41,488 nucleotides of DNA from Bacteroidales bacterium (lineage in GTDB: Bacteria; Bacteroidota; Bacteroidia; Bacteroidales; UBA932): contig JAFRZX010000037.1 of NCBI GenBank assembly GCA_017442315.1, forward strand, positions 1 through 41,488, in the 5' to 3' direction. Shown one piece after another: positions 7,184 through 15,932 of the stretch. Position 1 is the stretch's first letter, and every line of letters starts with the position of its first letter. The translations under genes were made by a program, and so were the position numbers. Below the pieces are notes generated by a model that was not told the origin of the DNA, searched no databases, and saw only the letters and a list, made by a program, of their open reading frames with translations.

Positions 7184-7807
7184 ATGGATTACAGACACAC
7201 ACACAAAGCTCATCCTTGGCATGGCATAAGCCTTGGAAACAGTGTACCTGAAGAGGTAAGAGCCTTTATTGAAATCGTACCTACTGACACGGTAAAATAC
7301 GAAGTTGACAAGGAATCAGGATATCTGTCTCTTGACCGCCCACAGAAGTTCTCCAATATAGTACCGTCACTTTACGGATTTCTTCCAAGAACATATTGCG
7401 GTCCTAAAATGGCCGAACTAACAAACAAGGCATTGGTAAGATTCGATGTTGAAGGAGATGGTGATCCGCTTGACATCTGCGTACTGACAGAAAAGGACGT
7501 CACTCATGGCGATGTTATTGTAAATGCCCGTCCAATAGGTGGACTGAGGCTTCTGGACCATAATCAGGCCGACGATAAGATAATCGCTGTACTTAAGAAC
7601 GACGCCGTATATGGAATGATGACTGATATTGAGCAGGTTCCAGCCGACATCATACGTCGTCTGATTCATTACTTCAGCACATACAAGGATATTCCCGGCG
7701 AACATACCAGCCGTATGCAATTCATCAGCATCTATGGTCCTGACATCGCAAAAGACGTGATTACACGCTCAATGGAAGACTATCAGGATTATATCGCCGA
7801 CAAGTAA
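7184..7807 (+). CDS. ppa: inorganic pyrophosphatase, family I
   Basis: Soluble family I pyrophosphatase (PPi to two phosphates), 207 residues, cytoplasmic. The metal-binding signature DGDPLD (92-97) is present, as are VKYEVDKESG (38-46), LDRPQKF and YGFLPRTYCG. The 10-nt gap after the C_GCAxxG_C_C gene makes it the third gene of the relA-led operon. The hairpin at 7827-7868 ends transcription after it. Confidence 0.92.
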   Translation: MDYRHTHKAHPWHGISLGNSVPEEVRAFIEIVPTDTVKYEVDKESGYLSLDRPQKFSNIVPSLYGFLPRTYCGPKMAELTNKALVRFDVEGDGDPLDICVLTEKDVTHGDVIVNARPIGGLRLLDHNQADDKIIAVLKNDAVYGMMTDIEQVPADIIRRLIHYFSTYKDIPGEHTSRMQFISIYGPDIAKDVITRSMEDYQDYIADK

Positions 7808-7826
7808 AAATCAGGAAAGATAATCG

Positions 7827-7868
7827 AATCGTCCCGGAAAATATAATGACATATTTTCCGGGACGATT
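7827..7868. terminator. bidirectional terminator between ppa and fba
   Basis: Two exact 18-nt arms (7827-7844 and 7851-7868) flank a 6-nt loop, with GC-rich cores, between the convergent ppa and fba stops. There is an AT-rich flank on each side. Confidence 0.8.
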
Positions 7869-7897
7869 TCACTACTGCTGACGTATCAACAGTCTAT

Positions 7898-8899
7898 TTA
7901 CTCAGCTTTGCCATTTGAGCCAAGAACGTTTACGATCTTGTGGACATAGAGTTTCTTCATGTTGTCACGAGCAGGACCAAGATATTTACGTGGGTCAAAC
8001 TCTGCTGGCTTGTTCGCAAATACCTCACGGATAGCTGCTGTCATCGCGAGACGAGAATCTGAGTCAATGTTGATCTTGCATACTGCAGATTCAGCTGCCT
8101 TACGGAGCCAAGGCTCAGGAATACCGATTGCCGCCTTAAGCGCACCACCGTACTTGTTGATAGTAGCAACTTCATCCTGAGGAACTGATGATGAACCGTG
8201 AAGAACTATCGGGAAACCTGGAAGTTCTTTCTCAACACCCTCAAGAACGTCAAAAGCAAGCATTGGCGGTACAAGAAGACCTGTCTCAGGATCTACAGTA
8301 CACTGCTCTGGAGTGAATTTATATGCACCATGTGATGTTCCGATAGAAATAGCGAGAGAGTCGCAGCCTGTCTTTGTAACAAAGTCCACAACTTCCTCAG
8401 GCTTTGTGTATGTATGATGATCAGAACTTACCTCATCCTCAACACCAGCAAGGACGCCAAGTTCACCCTCAACTGTCACATCATACTGATGTGCATAGTC
8501 AACCACCTTCTTTGTGAGAGCAACGTTCTCATCATATGGAAGATGTGAACCATCGATCATGACTGACGAGAAACCCATATCAATGCAACTCTTGCAAGTC
8601 TCGAAAGAATCGCCATGATCAAGGTGAAGGACAATCTGAGGATTTTCCCAGCCGAGTTCCTTAGCATATTCTACAGCTCCCTCTGCCATATAACGGAGAA
8701 GAGTCTGGTTTGCATACTGACGTGCACCCTTCGACACCTGAAGAATAACCGGAGACTTTGTCTCAGCCGCTGCAGAGATGATAGCCTGAAGCTGCTCCAT
8801 GTTGTTGAAGTTGAATGCTGGAATGGCATAACCGCCATCAATAGCCTTAGCAAACATTTCCTTAGTGTTTACAAGACCGAGTTCTTTGTAAGAAATCAT
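7898..8899 (-). CDS. fba: class II fructose-bisphosphate aldolase
   Basis: Zinc-dependent aldolase that interconverts fructose 1,6-bisphosphate with glyceraldehyde 3-phosphate and dihydroxyacetone phosphate in glycolysis/gluconeogenesis; 333 residues. Visible motifs are AIPAFNFNNMEQL near the N-terminus, the HLDHGD zinc/catalytic motif (92-97), SVMIDGSHL, the glutamate-rich VEGELGVLAG, SIGTSHGAYKF and the phosphate-binding LHGSSSVP. Length and order match the family. It stands alone on the minus strand, divergent from gmk. Confidence 0.95.
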   Translation of the reverse strand: MISYKELGLVNTKEMFAKAIDGGYAIPAFNFNNMEQLQAIISAAAETKSPVILQVSKGARQYANQTLLRYMAEGAVEYAKELGWENPQIVLHLDHGDSFETCKSCIDMGFSSVMIDGSHLPYDENVALTKKVVDYAHQYDVTVEGELGVLAGVEDEVSSDHHTYTKPEEVVDFVTKTGCDSLAISIGTSHGAYKFTPEQCTVDPETGLLVPPMLAFDVLEGVEKELPGFPIVLHGSSSVPQDEVATINKYGGALKAAIGIPEPWLRKAAESAVCKINIDSDSRLAMTAAIREVFANKPAEFDPRKYLGPARDNMKKLYVHKIVNVLGSNGKAE

Positions 8900-8947
8900 A
8901 ATTGTATAATTTATTTAAAAATCGTTTCCGTTACCACAAAATCTTGG

Positions 8948-8978
8948 CAAAAATAACTATTTTTGCGGAATATTGAAA
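8948..8978 (-). promoter_or_regulatory. candidate promoter for fba
   Basis: On the minus strand TTTC (8975-8978), 19 nt, then TATTTTTG (8948-8955). The -7 element is consensus, the -33 has one mismatch. Confidence 0.45.
8958..8965 (+). promoter_or_regulatory. candidate -7 element for gmk
   Basis: TATTTTTG fits TAnnTTTG and lies just beside the divergent fba -7 element, ahead of gmk. No TTTG is seen at the expected upstream distance. Confidence 0.35.
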
Positions 8979-9021
8979 TAATATGATTCATATTCATATC
9001 AAAGATCCCTCACAAAACAAA

Positions 9022-9591
9022 ATGAGCAATAAGGTAATTATTTTTTCCGCACCATCAGGAGCAGGTAAAAGCACAGTAGTCAATCATATATTAGGTTTAC
9101 ATCCTGAACTGGAATTTTCTGTTTCCGCAACATCACGTGCTCCAAGAGGCCAGGAGAAGCATGGAGTGGAATATTATTTCTTCAGTGCAGATGAGTTCCG
9201 GACAATGATCGCCGAAGATAAATTTATTGAACACGAAGAAGTATATCCCGGCTCGTTCTACGGAACCCTGAAATCCGAAATCGAAAGAATATGGGCCAAA
9301 GGACATGTCATTGTTTTCGACATAGATGTGCAAGGAGGTGTGAATCTGAAAAGGATATTTGGAGAAAAAGCATTTTCCATCCTGATCCAGGCACCATCTG
9401 TGGATATTCTGCGGGAAAGGCTGATCGGACGAGGTACAGATTCACTGGAAGCCATTGAAAAGCGTGTTGCAAAAGCCGCCTCAGAAATGGAGTTCGCAGA
9501 GGGCAAGTTTGACTATGTGCTTGTCAATAACGACCTCGAAAAGACCTTTCTGGAAGCAGAGGCCATCATAGACGGATTCCTGAAAAAATAG
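9022..9591 (+). CDS. gmk: guanylate kinase
   Basis: Phosphorylates GMP to GDP with ATP; about 189 residues from the chosen start. The P-loop SAPSGAGKST lies at residues 8-17. The GMP-binding SATSRAPRGQEKHGVEYYF and GSFYGT motifs follow. I start at the second ATG (9022, MSNKVII), because family members begin just before the P-loop; an in-frame ATG at 8983 would add 13 atypical residues. Followed 39 nt later by nadD. Its GDP product links loosely to the (p)ppGpp enzyme nearby. Confidence 0.93.
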   Translation: MSNKVIIFSAPSGAGKSTVVNHILGLHPELEFSVSATSRAPRGQEKHGVEYYFFSADEFRTMIAEDKFIEHEEVYPGSFYGTLKSEIERIWAKGHVIVFDIDVQGGVNLKRIFGEKAFSILIQAPSVDILRERLIGRGTDSLEAIEKRVAKAASEMEFAEGKFDYVLVNNDLEKTFLEAEAIIDGFLKK

Positions 9592-9630
9592 TACATATCC
9601 ATTCTTACTACAAATCAATATCTGACAGAC

Positions 9631-10188
9631 ATGAAGATAGCTGTCTACAGTGGCTCCTTCAACCCTCTTCACATAGGTCATCTTGCCATCATGAAGCACA
9701 TGACGGAAGAAGCCGGGTTTGATTATGTCTACCTTATTGTCTCTCCTAAAAACCCTTTAAAGGATGGAATAAGCAGCGACACTGGCCAGCAACGCTTCCA
9801 AGCCGCAGTCCAGGCGGTATCCAGACATCCTGAACTGAAGGCAAAGGTTGATGACATCGAACTGAACATGCCTGCCCCTCACTACACCATATACACATTG
9901 GATTCCCTCCGCAAGCGTGAGCCGGACAATCTTTTCACCTTGATAATAGGCGCTGACAATCTTGCAGAAATCCGACTATGGCGCGACTATAAGAGGATTC
10001 TGAAAGAGTATGGAGTAACAGTGTTCCCCCGCACAGGTTTTGACAGTACACAGATCAAAAAAAGCCTGCTGCAAGAGGATTCCTCATACCGTATCACTCT
10101 GGCTGACGCAAAAATGGTCGACATATCGTCGACCATTATAAGGAAAGCATTGGCAGAAGGCAAAGATGCCTTGCAATGGCTTATGTAG
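9631..10188 (+). CDS. nadD: nicotinate-nucleotide adenylyltransferase
   Basis: Makes deamido-NAD from nicotinate mononucleotide and ATP in NAD synthesis; 185 residues. The nucleotidyltransferase signature GSFNPLHIGH (8-17) contains the HxGH motif, and the C-terminal ISSTIIR motif is present. The gmk-nadD order with a short gap is common in Bacteroidota. Its TAG stop is 3 nt from the stop of the convergent SulP gene, with no hairpin between. Confidence 0.93.
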   Translation: MKIAVYSGSFNPLHIGHLAIMKHMTEEAGFDYVYLIVSPKNPLKDGISSDTGQQRFQAAVQAVSRHPELKAKVDDIELNMPAPHYTIYTLDSLRKREPDNLFTLIIGADNLAEIRLWRDYKRILKEYGVTVFPRTGFDSTQIKKSLLQEDSSYRITLADAKMVDISSTIIRKALAEGKDALQWLM

Positions 10189-10191
10189 AAT

Positions 10192-11904
10192 CTATTGTTG
10201 TTCAACGATTTCCCGTGCCTTTGCCAAAGCCGGAATTATATGAGGAAATATATTTTCTGACCCGATTTCCTTATCCACGCCAAATTTAGCAAGAGACTCC
10301 TGAACCTTCTCGGTTACACCGGAAAGTATAACTGTAACTCCTCTTTTGCTGGTTCTCTCACACAGATTCCTGAGGTTGTTGATTCCTGTTGAATCAATGA
10401 ACGGAACTTTACGCATCCTTATGATACGTACCTTTGTTCCCGATTTCTTCATCTGTTCCAATTCCTCAAAGCGGCTGGCAAGACCAAAGAAGAAAGGACC
10501 GTCAATCTCATATACCTCCACACCGGAAGGAATTTCAAGACGATCAGTATTCTCCATAGCTGCTTTTTCGACATCCTCCGTAGCTGCAATCATATTGTCC
10601 TGAAGCACACTGATATGAGAAGTCTGCATGACACGACGGACAAAAAGCACTATCGCAAGAACAACACCGACCTCTATCGCTACAGTCAGATCTACTATTA
10701 CTGTCAGGAAGAAAGTCAGAAGCAGGACCGCCACATCCGATCTGTCGCCTCTGAGCAGATACTTGAAAGTTCTCCACTCACTCATATTATATGCTACCTG
10801 GACAAGAATTGCCGCAAGACATGAAAGAGGGATATAAATTGCATAAGGCATCAGGAACAGATAGATAAGAAGCAGCACTAATGCATGGACAATACCTGTC
10901 ACAGGCGTCTTACCTCCGTTATTGATACTCGCCATTGTCCTTGCAAGAGCTCCTGTTGCCGGAATACCTCCAAAAAGAGGGGTAACTATATTAGCGATTC
11001 CCTGCCCTATCAGTTCGGTATTGGCATGGTGCTGCTTTCCTGTTGCACCATCTGCAACCATTGCCGCCAATAGTGATTCAATAGCACAAAGTATAGCTAT
11101 AGTAAAGGCTGGAGACACCAATCCTTTCACTGTTTCATAATCAAACTCAGGAGCTACCGGCTTAGGCATAGGAAGTCCAGCGGCGAGTTCAGGAAACTTT
11201 GACCCTATCGTAGCGAACTCAATACCGGCAAATCTGCTCAGCAGAATTGAAATGACTGTACCGGCAATAAGAGCAATAAGTGATCCGGGAACCTTTTTAG
11301 TAACTCTTCCCCAAGTGAAGCAGATTATGAGACAGAACAGACTCATAGCCGATTCAATCCAATCTATGCTCCCTATATTCTGGAAATAACACCGCCACTG
11401 AGGAATAAAGCCGGCAGGCACTTCCAGGTCAAGTGGCAGACCGAAGAAATCCTTCATCTGAGTAGAGAAAATCGTCAGAGCGATACCGCTGGTAAATCCT
11501 ACAACGATAGGATATGGAATGAACTTGAATATCGCTCCCATTTTGCAGACGCCCATTACAACAAGAAAGACTCCTGCCATGATTGTGGCAATTATCAGTC
11601 CCTGCATGCCATATTGCCCGACTATTCCGGCAACGATGACAATAAAAGCTCCCGTAGGACCGCCAATAAGGAAATTCGATCCTCCGAAAAATGAGATGAG
11701 AAAACCTGCTACGATAGCAGTAATCAGTCCCTGTTGTGGCGTGACACCACTCGCAATACCAAATGCTATTGCCAGAGGCAACGCAATGATGCCGACTATA
11801 ACACCTGCAATCAGATCTGACGTAAATGTCTTTCCGTCATAATGTCCTTTTCCAAACAGCCCGAACAGTTTAGGCTGGAATACTTCTTTCAGGTTAAAAT
11901 CCAT
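10192..11904 (-). CDS. SulP/SLC26 family anion transporter with STAS domain
   Basis: A 570-residue inner-membrane anion carrier (sulfate, bicarbonate or similar; substrate not readable). Many hydrophobic helices span about 30-420, including the SulP signature around FLISFFGGSNFLIGGPTGAF. The C-terminal STAS domain (about 440-560) has PFIDSTGI with the conserved DSTG. I start at ATG 11904 (MDFNLKEVF), since the upstream alternative uses TTG. It is last in the minus run from 14763, 25 nt after the DUF4861 gene. Confidence 0.92.
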   Translation of the reverse strand: MDFNLKEVFQPKLFGLFGKGHYDGKTFTSDLIAGVIVGIIALPLAIAFGIASGVTPQQGLITAIVAGFLISFFGGSNFLIGGPTGAFIVIVAGIVGQYGMQGLIIATIMAGVFLVVMGVCKMGAIFKFIPYPIVVGFTSGIALTIFSTQMKDFFGLPLDLEVPAGFIPQWRCYFQNIGSIDWIESAMSLFCLIICFTWGRVTKKVPGSLIALIAGTVISILLSRFAGIEFATIGSKFPELAAGLPMPKPVAPEFDYETVKGLVSPAFTIAILCAIESLLAAMVADGATGKQHHANTELIGQGIANIVTPLFGGIPATGALARTMASINNGGKTPVTGIVHALVLLLIYLFLMPYAIYIPLSCLAAILVQVAYNMSEWRTFKYLLRGDRSDVAVLLLTFFLTVIVDLTVAIEVGVVLAIVLFVRRVMQTSHISVLQDNMIAATEDVEKAAMENTDRLEIPSGVEVYEIDGPFFFGLASRFEELEQMKKSGTKVRIIRMRKVPFIDSTGINNLRNLCERTSKRGVTVILSGVTEKVQESLAKFGVDKEIGSENIFPHIIPALAKAREIVEQQ

Positions 11905-11929
11905 AACAATCAATTTTTACACTACATAA

Positions 11930-12790
11930 TTACTCCTGCATATACGCAGAAAACCTTTTGACATTATTAAGTTCCGCTTCTTTGGAAGATACTGCTATGA
12001 TCTCTGTCCTGACATCTGTACAAGGTCTGGATACGATCATAAGCATACCATCTCTTTTAACGACTTTCCCAAACGTACCTTTTGGATAAAACATTCCTGT
12101 CCCCACCGGAAACTCGGCCACTCCTTCAGGCGCAGGATGCACACCCCATGAGCACATATATCCTTCATCATATCGCTCATAATGTCCCTCATGAGTTCGG
12201 ATACCAGTAGCAAACATTACTTTTCTGCCGGAAAGTTCCCTGGCAGTAACAGTAGCGACGCGACTTTTTGAAAACACATCAATCCTGACGGAAATATCCA
12301 CAAGACTTCCGGCATATGATACTCCATATGATATGATTTCCACATATGCGCCCTTCTTGGTATCACCAGCAAATGCCGCCCTGCCTTTTGAAGCCACAAG
12401 TCTGATGACATCCTTTCCATCCCATAATGCAATCCCTCCCAACCCTAAGGTTGTTCCTACATCGTATCTGTCACAACCTGCGTCATAGTTTTCCTGCTGA
12501 GCCATATCCGGATACCAGCCGTACTTACCCAGTTCCATTCCCCTTCCGCTTTTTGAATAGAGATCCACGGCGCCACTGTCATCAAAACGGATTGCCAAAG
12601 CCATGTGACTGTTTTCTACAGCAGGTCCTCCATGTCCAAGAAAAGCAGACAGATCTGAAGTATCGGAAACCACCTCTGTCACCTGCAACGAATCTGACAG
12701 ACGGAAAAGGCTTTTGTCTGTCTGGGCATGACCTTCAGCTACAGACAATATGGCTACGGTCAAAGCAACAATGTAAAACAATCTGTTCAT
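11930..12790 (-). CDS. DUF4861-like exported protein
   Basis: A 286-residue exported protein with a signal peptide ending near GHAQ (residue 23). The core carries FLGHGGPAVEN, RYDVGTTLGLGGIALWDG and GYMCSWGVHP, resembling DUF4861, a family often seen in polysaccharide-use loci; a periplasmic carbohydrate-related role is possible. No SusC/SusD or glycosidase genes lie nearby, so that role is unsupported here. It lies between rsmD (15 nt upstream) and SulP. Confidence 0.7.
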   Translation of the reverse strand: MNRLFYIVALTVAILSVAEGHAQTDKSLFRLSDSLQVTEVVSDTSDLSAFLGHGGPAVENSHMALAIRFDDSGAVDLYSKSGRGMELGKYGWYPDMAQQENYDAGCDRYDVGTTLGLGGIALWDGKDVIRLVASKGRAAFAGDTKKGAYVEIISYGVSYAGSLVDISVRIDVFSKSRVATVTARELSGRKVMFATGIRTHEGHYERYDEGYMCSWGVHPAPEGVAEFPVGTGMFYPKGTFGKVVKRDGMLMIVSRPCTDVRTEIIAVSSKEAELNNVKRFSAYMQE

Positions 12791-12805
12791 GTGATGTTCC
12801 AGATA

Positions 12806-13354
12806 TCAATCTTCAGGATAAGGTTTTTCAAAAAAAGAAAAATGCACATTGCCATATTTCCTTTCCTTCACAAAAAACACATGACCGGAAAAGTCATAAT
12901 CATCAGGATGTTCAAGAATGAAATACGCGCCCGGATGCATAATGTCACATGCAAAGACCTTATCCGGTATTTCAGCAAGGTCTTCCAAGGCATAAGGCGG
13001 ATCGGCAAAGATGATATCAAACTTTTCGCGGCATATACCAAGAAATTCAAATACATTATGCCTTACTACGGTCAGATTTGTCATACCATAAGCCGCAGCC
13101 TGAGACTTTATAAACGAGGCATGCATCGGAAGCATTTCTACACAATAAACCATTGAGGCTCCACGTGAAGCAAACTCATATGAAATGGCTCCTGTACCTC
13201 CGAACAGGTCCAGAACCTTAAGACCTTCCATTTCATATTCATTATTAAGAATGTTGAAAAGTCCTTCCTTGGCAAAATCCGTAGTCGGTCTTGCCTTATA
13301 TCCTTGCGGGGGCACAATAGTCTTCCCCTTCAGTCTGCCACCTATTATTCTCAT
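12806..13354 (-). CDS. rsmD: 16S rRNA (guanine966-N2)-methyltransferase
   Basis: SAM-dependent methyltransferase of 182 residues that modifies G966 of 16S rRNA. MRIIGGRLKGK starts the protein, RPTTDFAKEGLFNIL is the family's RP(T)xxxxxE block, LFGGTG (50-55) binds SAM and DPPY (118-121) is the catalytic N-methyltransferase motif. It begins 2 nt after the DUF3822 stop, a pairing often seen in Bacteroidota. Confidence 0.93.
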   Translation of the reverse strand: MRIIGGRLKGKTIVPPQGYKARPTTDFAKEGLFNILNNEYEMEGLKVLDLFGGTGAISYEFASRGASMVYCVEMLPMHASFIKSQAAAYGMTNLTVVRHNVFEFLGICREKFDIIFADPPYALEDLAEIPDKVFACDIMHPGAYFILEHPDDYDFSGHVFFVKERKYGNVHFSFFEKPYPED

Positions 13355-13356
13355 GA

Positions 13357-14046
13357 CTATATCTTTTCTACGCCATGGAAATACCTGTAAAGTGAAATTT
13401 CCTGCTCATCATCAAGAGGTGTCCTGAAATATATTACAGACATCTCCGGATTAAGCTGAAACTTCTTCATCACCATGAATATAAAATATTCCGCCGTAGT
13501 GAAGTCCGGAGCAGAAAAGGAATTGCAAAGCAGCAACGTTCTTCCTTGAGCCACAGCCAGATACAGCACTTGATCCATATATGAGGCGATTATACGGTTA
13601 TAATCAGGCAAAGTTGCAAGCTGCTTCAACATATGATACATTTCAGGAAGAGGCCTCACAGGAGCAGCATCCTGACGAAGAACCGTTGAAGCTATCACTT
13701 TAGCCAAGGACTCCCCTACGGGATCCTGGTACAGCATGACGGCAGCATAATCAGTCACATCTATGCTATCGACTTTCCCTGACACGTCTATATCTGCCAC
13801 TTCTGAAAGCATAGCCGTCTCTCTGTACGGATCATGAAACCTGACAGGGACCAATGTACACTTCGGAGTAAAGACAGAAACATCAACCTGAGCATATCTG
13901 TCATGAAATTCCGGAGTTGAGAATACTTTTTCAGCACTTATCCACTCAGAAGCCCGTACAAGCTCATTGTCGGCATATATCTTAAAAGAATATCCACTCA
14001 AGCCGACTTGAATGGATATCCTATTATTTGTATTTATCATATTCAT
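13357..14046 (-). CDS. DUF3822 family protein
   Basis: A 229-residue cytoplasmic protein of DUF3822, a Bacteroidota family usually found beside rsmD. It opens with a strand-rich region (ISIQVGLSGYSFKIY) and contains repeated elements consistent with an actin/ASKHA-like fold, such as LYLAVAQGRTLLLCNSF. Function is unknown. The start could be ATG 14046 or 14040. Confidence 0.8.
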   Translation of the reverse strand: MNMINTNNRISIQVGLSGYSFKIYADNELVRASEWISAEKVFSTPEFHDRYAQVDVSVFTPKCTLVPVRFHDPYRETAMLSEVADIDVSGKVDSIDVTDYAAVMLYQDPVGESLAKVIASTVLRQDAAPVRPLPEMYHMLKQLATLPDYNRIIASYMDQVLYLAVAQGRTLLLCNSFSAPDFTTAEYFIFMVMKKFQLNPEMSVIYFRTPLDDEQEISLYRYFHGVEKI

Positions 14047-14073
14047 AACAATGCCATAGGCATCATTTACAGA

Positions 14074-14763
14074 CTACTCCCAGTTACCGGCGTTGTTATT
14101 TGGAGCAGAAATGCTACCAACCTGAAGACCCTTGTATTTACCCTGATCTTCTCTTTCCGCATCAAGATTGATTCTCAACTGGTTGTTAAGTCCTCTAAGA
14201 AGAGACTTGTATGGCATTGACGCTTCAAACAAAGGAACATTCACACCTGAAACCTTCTTCACGGCAGACTCCATAAGAACCGAATCACCACAGAAAGGTA
14301 TGAGAGCCAATGAATCTATATTGAAATCCGTGCGGTCATTGAAAAGAGTATCCTTCACAGCAATTTCATTCTCAATCTGGAACACCAGCTTCTGTCCCTG
14401 ATTATACAGTTCAAGCATTTCGGCAGGTTTGATTCTTGGCTTACGTCTCTTCAGAGACTTCGTATTAGCTACAGCAACTGAGTCATCCTGAGAACCGATC
14501 TGCATTACAATCTTCATCTTGCCGTCATTGTAGAACATCTTGAGAGAATCAACAGTCGAGGCATACCTGCCGTTAACATTCTTATAAGCCACCTGAAGTT
14601 CCCTGATATCCTTAAGTCTCTGGATAGCGACACTCTCGCGATAAGCCTTATACTTATTGAACTCTACCGGCTCCATTATGCTCTTGACGATAGCATAAGT
14701 CAGTCCTGCAATACATACAGGAAGGATGAAATAGGTGAAAACCTTTCTTACAATTGAATTCAT
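14074..14763 (-). CDS. membrane-anchored protein of unknown function
   Basis: A 229-residue protein with one N-terminal membrane segment (about 9-30, FTYFILPVCIAGLTYAIV). After it comes a long helix (IQRLKDIRELQVAYKNVNGRY) whose layout resembles pseudopilin N-termini, though no prepilin cleavage site is seen. A basic patch (KSLKRRKPRIKP) lies near 103-114, and the C-terminus is Asn-rich. I do not recognise a defined domain. It heads the minus run that includes rsmD and SulP; promoter candidate at 14802. Confidence 0.75.
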   Translation of the reverse strand: MNSIVRKVFTYFILPVCIAGLTYAIVKSIMEPVEFNKYKAYRESVAIQRLKDIRELQVAYKNVNGRYASTVDSLKMFYNDGKMKIVMQIGSQDDSVAVANTKSLKRRKPRIKPAEMLELYNQGQKLVFQIENEIAVKDTLFNDRTDFNIDSLALIPFCGDSVLMESAVKKVSGVNVPLFEASMPYKSLLRGLNNQLRINLDAEREDQGKYKGLQVGSISAPNNNAGNWE

Positions 14764-14801
14764 TATGCTTTTGTTTTTGTTTTTCTTTCAAAAATGCCGG
14801 A

Positions 14802-14809
14802 CAAAGTTA
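14802..14809 (-). promoter_or_regulatory. -7 element of the 14763-10192 minus operon
   Basis: The minus strand reads TAACTTTG, a consensus TAnnTTTG, 38 nt before the first gene. A weak -33 ATTG lies 20 nt upstream. Confidence 0.55.
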
Positions 14810-14841
14810 GAAAATTCATTTATGAAATGCAATATAATTTG

Positions 14842-14849
14842 TAAATTTG
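14842..14849 (+). promoter_or_regulatory. -7 element of the DHH-led plus operon
   Basis: TAAATTTG fits TAnnTTTG, 25 nt before the DHH start and divergent from the element at 14802. The -33 region has only TTTA. Confidence 0.5.
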
Positions 14850-14873
14850 CAAGCGAAAAACAGAACCGTAAAA

Positions 14874-15932
14874 ATGACAGGCATCAATCCATCAGACATA
14901 TGCAAGCTCGAAGAAATCATGACTTCGGCGCAACATCCCGTCATAACCACGCACATGAAGCCTGACGGAGATGCCATGGGCAGCAGCCTGGCCATATACC
15001 ACATATTCAAGATGCTCGGCAAGAAGGATACCCGCATCATTCTCAACGACAGATTCCCTGCATATCTTGATTTTATGGTCGACGAGAATATCCGTGATAA
15101 CATTATGATCATGGATGATGATGCCGATGCCATACGCGATACAGTCAGGAAGAGCGATCTTTTGATATGTCTGGATTTCAACTCATTCAAAAGAACGGAC
15201 CGCCTTCAGGAAATTCTTGAGAATTCTGGTGTACCTGCCATACTTATCGACCACCATATCGGCCCCGATAAAGAAAAGTTCATTCTGACTTTTTCAGAAC
15301 AGAATGTCTCCTCTGCATCCGAACTGCTTTTCCATATCCTCATGGCCACCTCGTTCATTGACAGAAACGCCAGACGTCTTCCACCGGAAGCAGCCACTGC
15401 ACTCATGACCGGAATGACAACCGATACAAACAACTTCTCAAACTCTGTATATCCTTCCACATTACAGATGGCATCAGCACTGCTTGAAGCCGGCGTTAAC
15501 AGGGAAGTCATCCTGTACAATCTTTTCAACCGTTTCAGTGAAAACCGGTTGAGATTGCTTGGACACATGTTGAAGGACCTCCTGAAAATTACTGACGACA
15601 ATGTGGCATACATAGTGCTGGATAAAGAGACCTTGAAAAGATATGAAATCCAGGAAGGAGATACGGAAGGATTCGTTAACATGCCACTAAGCATCGGCAG
15701 TGTCAGAATGAGCATTCTCCTGAAAGAAGAAGAAGGAAAGGCAAGAGTTGCCATCAGATCAAAAAAAGGGACTTCCGCCAACAGATGTGCTGCTGCCTTC
15801 TTCAATGGAGGCGGACATGAAAACGCCTCTGGAGGAAAACTGAACATACCGGAAGACATAGCTGACATCAGGAACGCCGGAGAATATATAGAAAGATGTA
15901 CACATATTTTCATGACAGAATACAATGGATAA
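14874..15932 (+). CDS. DHH/DHHA1 phosphoesterase (NrnA-like nanoRNase / pAp phosphatase)
   Basis: A 352-residue DHH-DHHA1 protein that probably degrades short oligoribonucleotides or pAp. Metal motifs: THMKPDGDAMGSS near residue 28, CLDFN, LIDHHIG (the DHH) and MTTDTNNFSN. The C-terminal DHHA1 domain has the GGGHENASG substrate motif. I start at ATG 14874 (MTGINPSD), because the longer frame begins at a TTG inside the -7 element. Its stop overlaps the following FKBP gene by 8 nt. Confidence 0.9.
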   Translation: MTGINPSDICKLEEIMTSAQHPVITTHMKPDGDAMGSSLAIYHIFKMLGKKDTRIILNDRFPAYLDFMVDENIRDNIMIMDDDADAIRDTVRKSDLLICLDFNSFKRTDRLQEILENSGVPAILIDHHIGPDKEKFILTFSEQNVSSASELLFHILMATSFIDRNARRLPPEAATALMTGMTTDTNNFSNSVYPSTLQMASALLEAGVNREVILYNLFNRFSENRLRLLGHMLKDLLKITDDNVAYIVLDKETLKRYEIQEGDTEGFVNMPLSIGSVRMSILLKEEEGKARVAIRSKKGTSANRCAAAFFNGGGHENASGGKLNIPEDIADIRNAGEYIERCTHIFMTEYNG

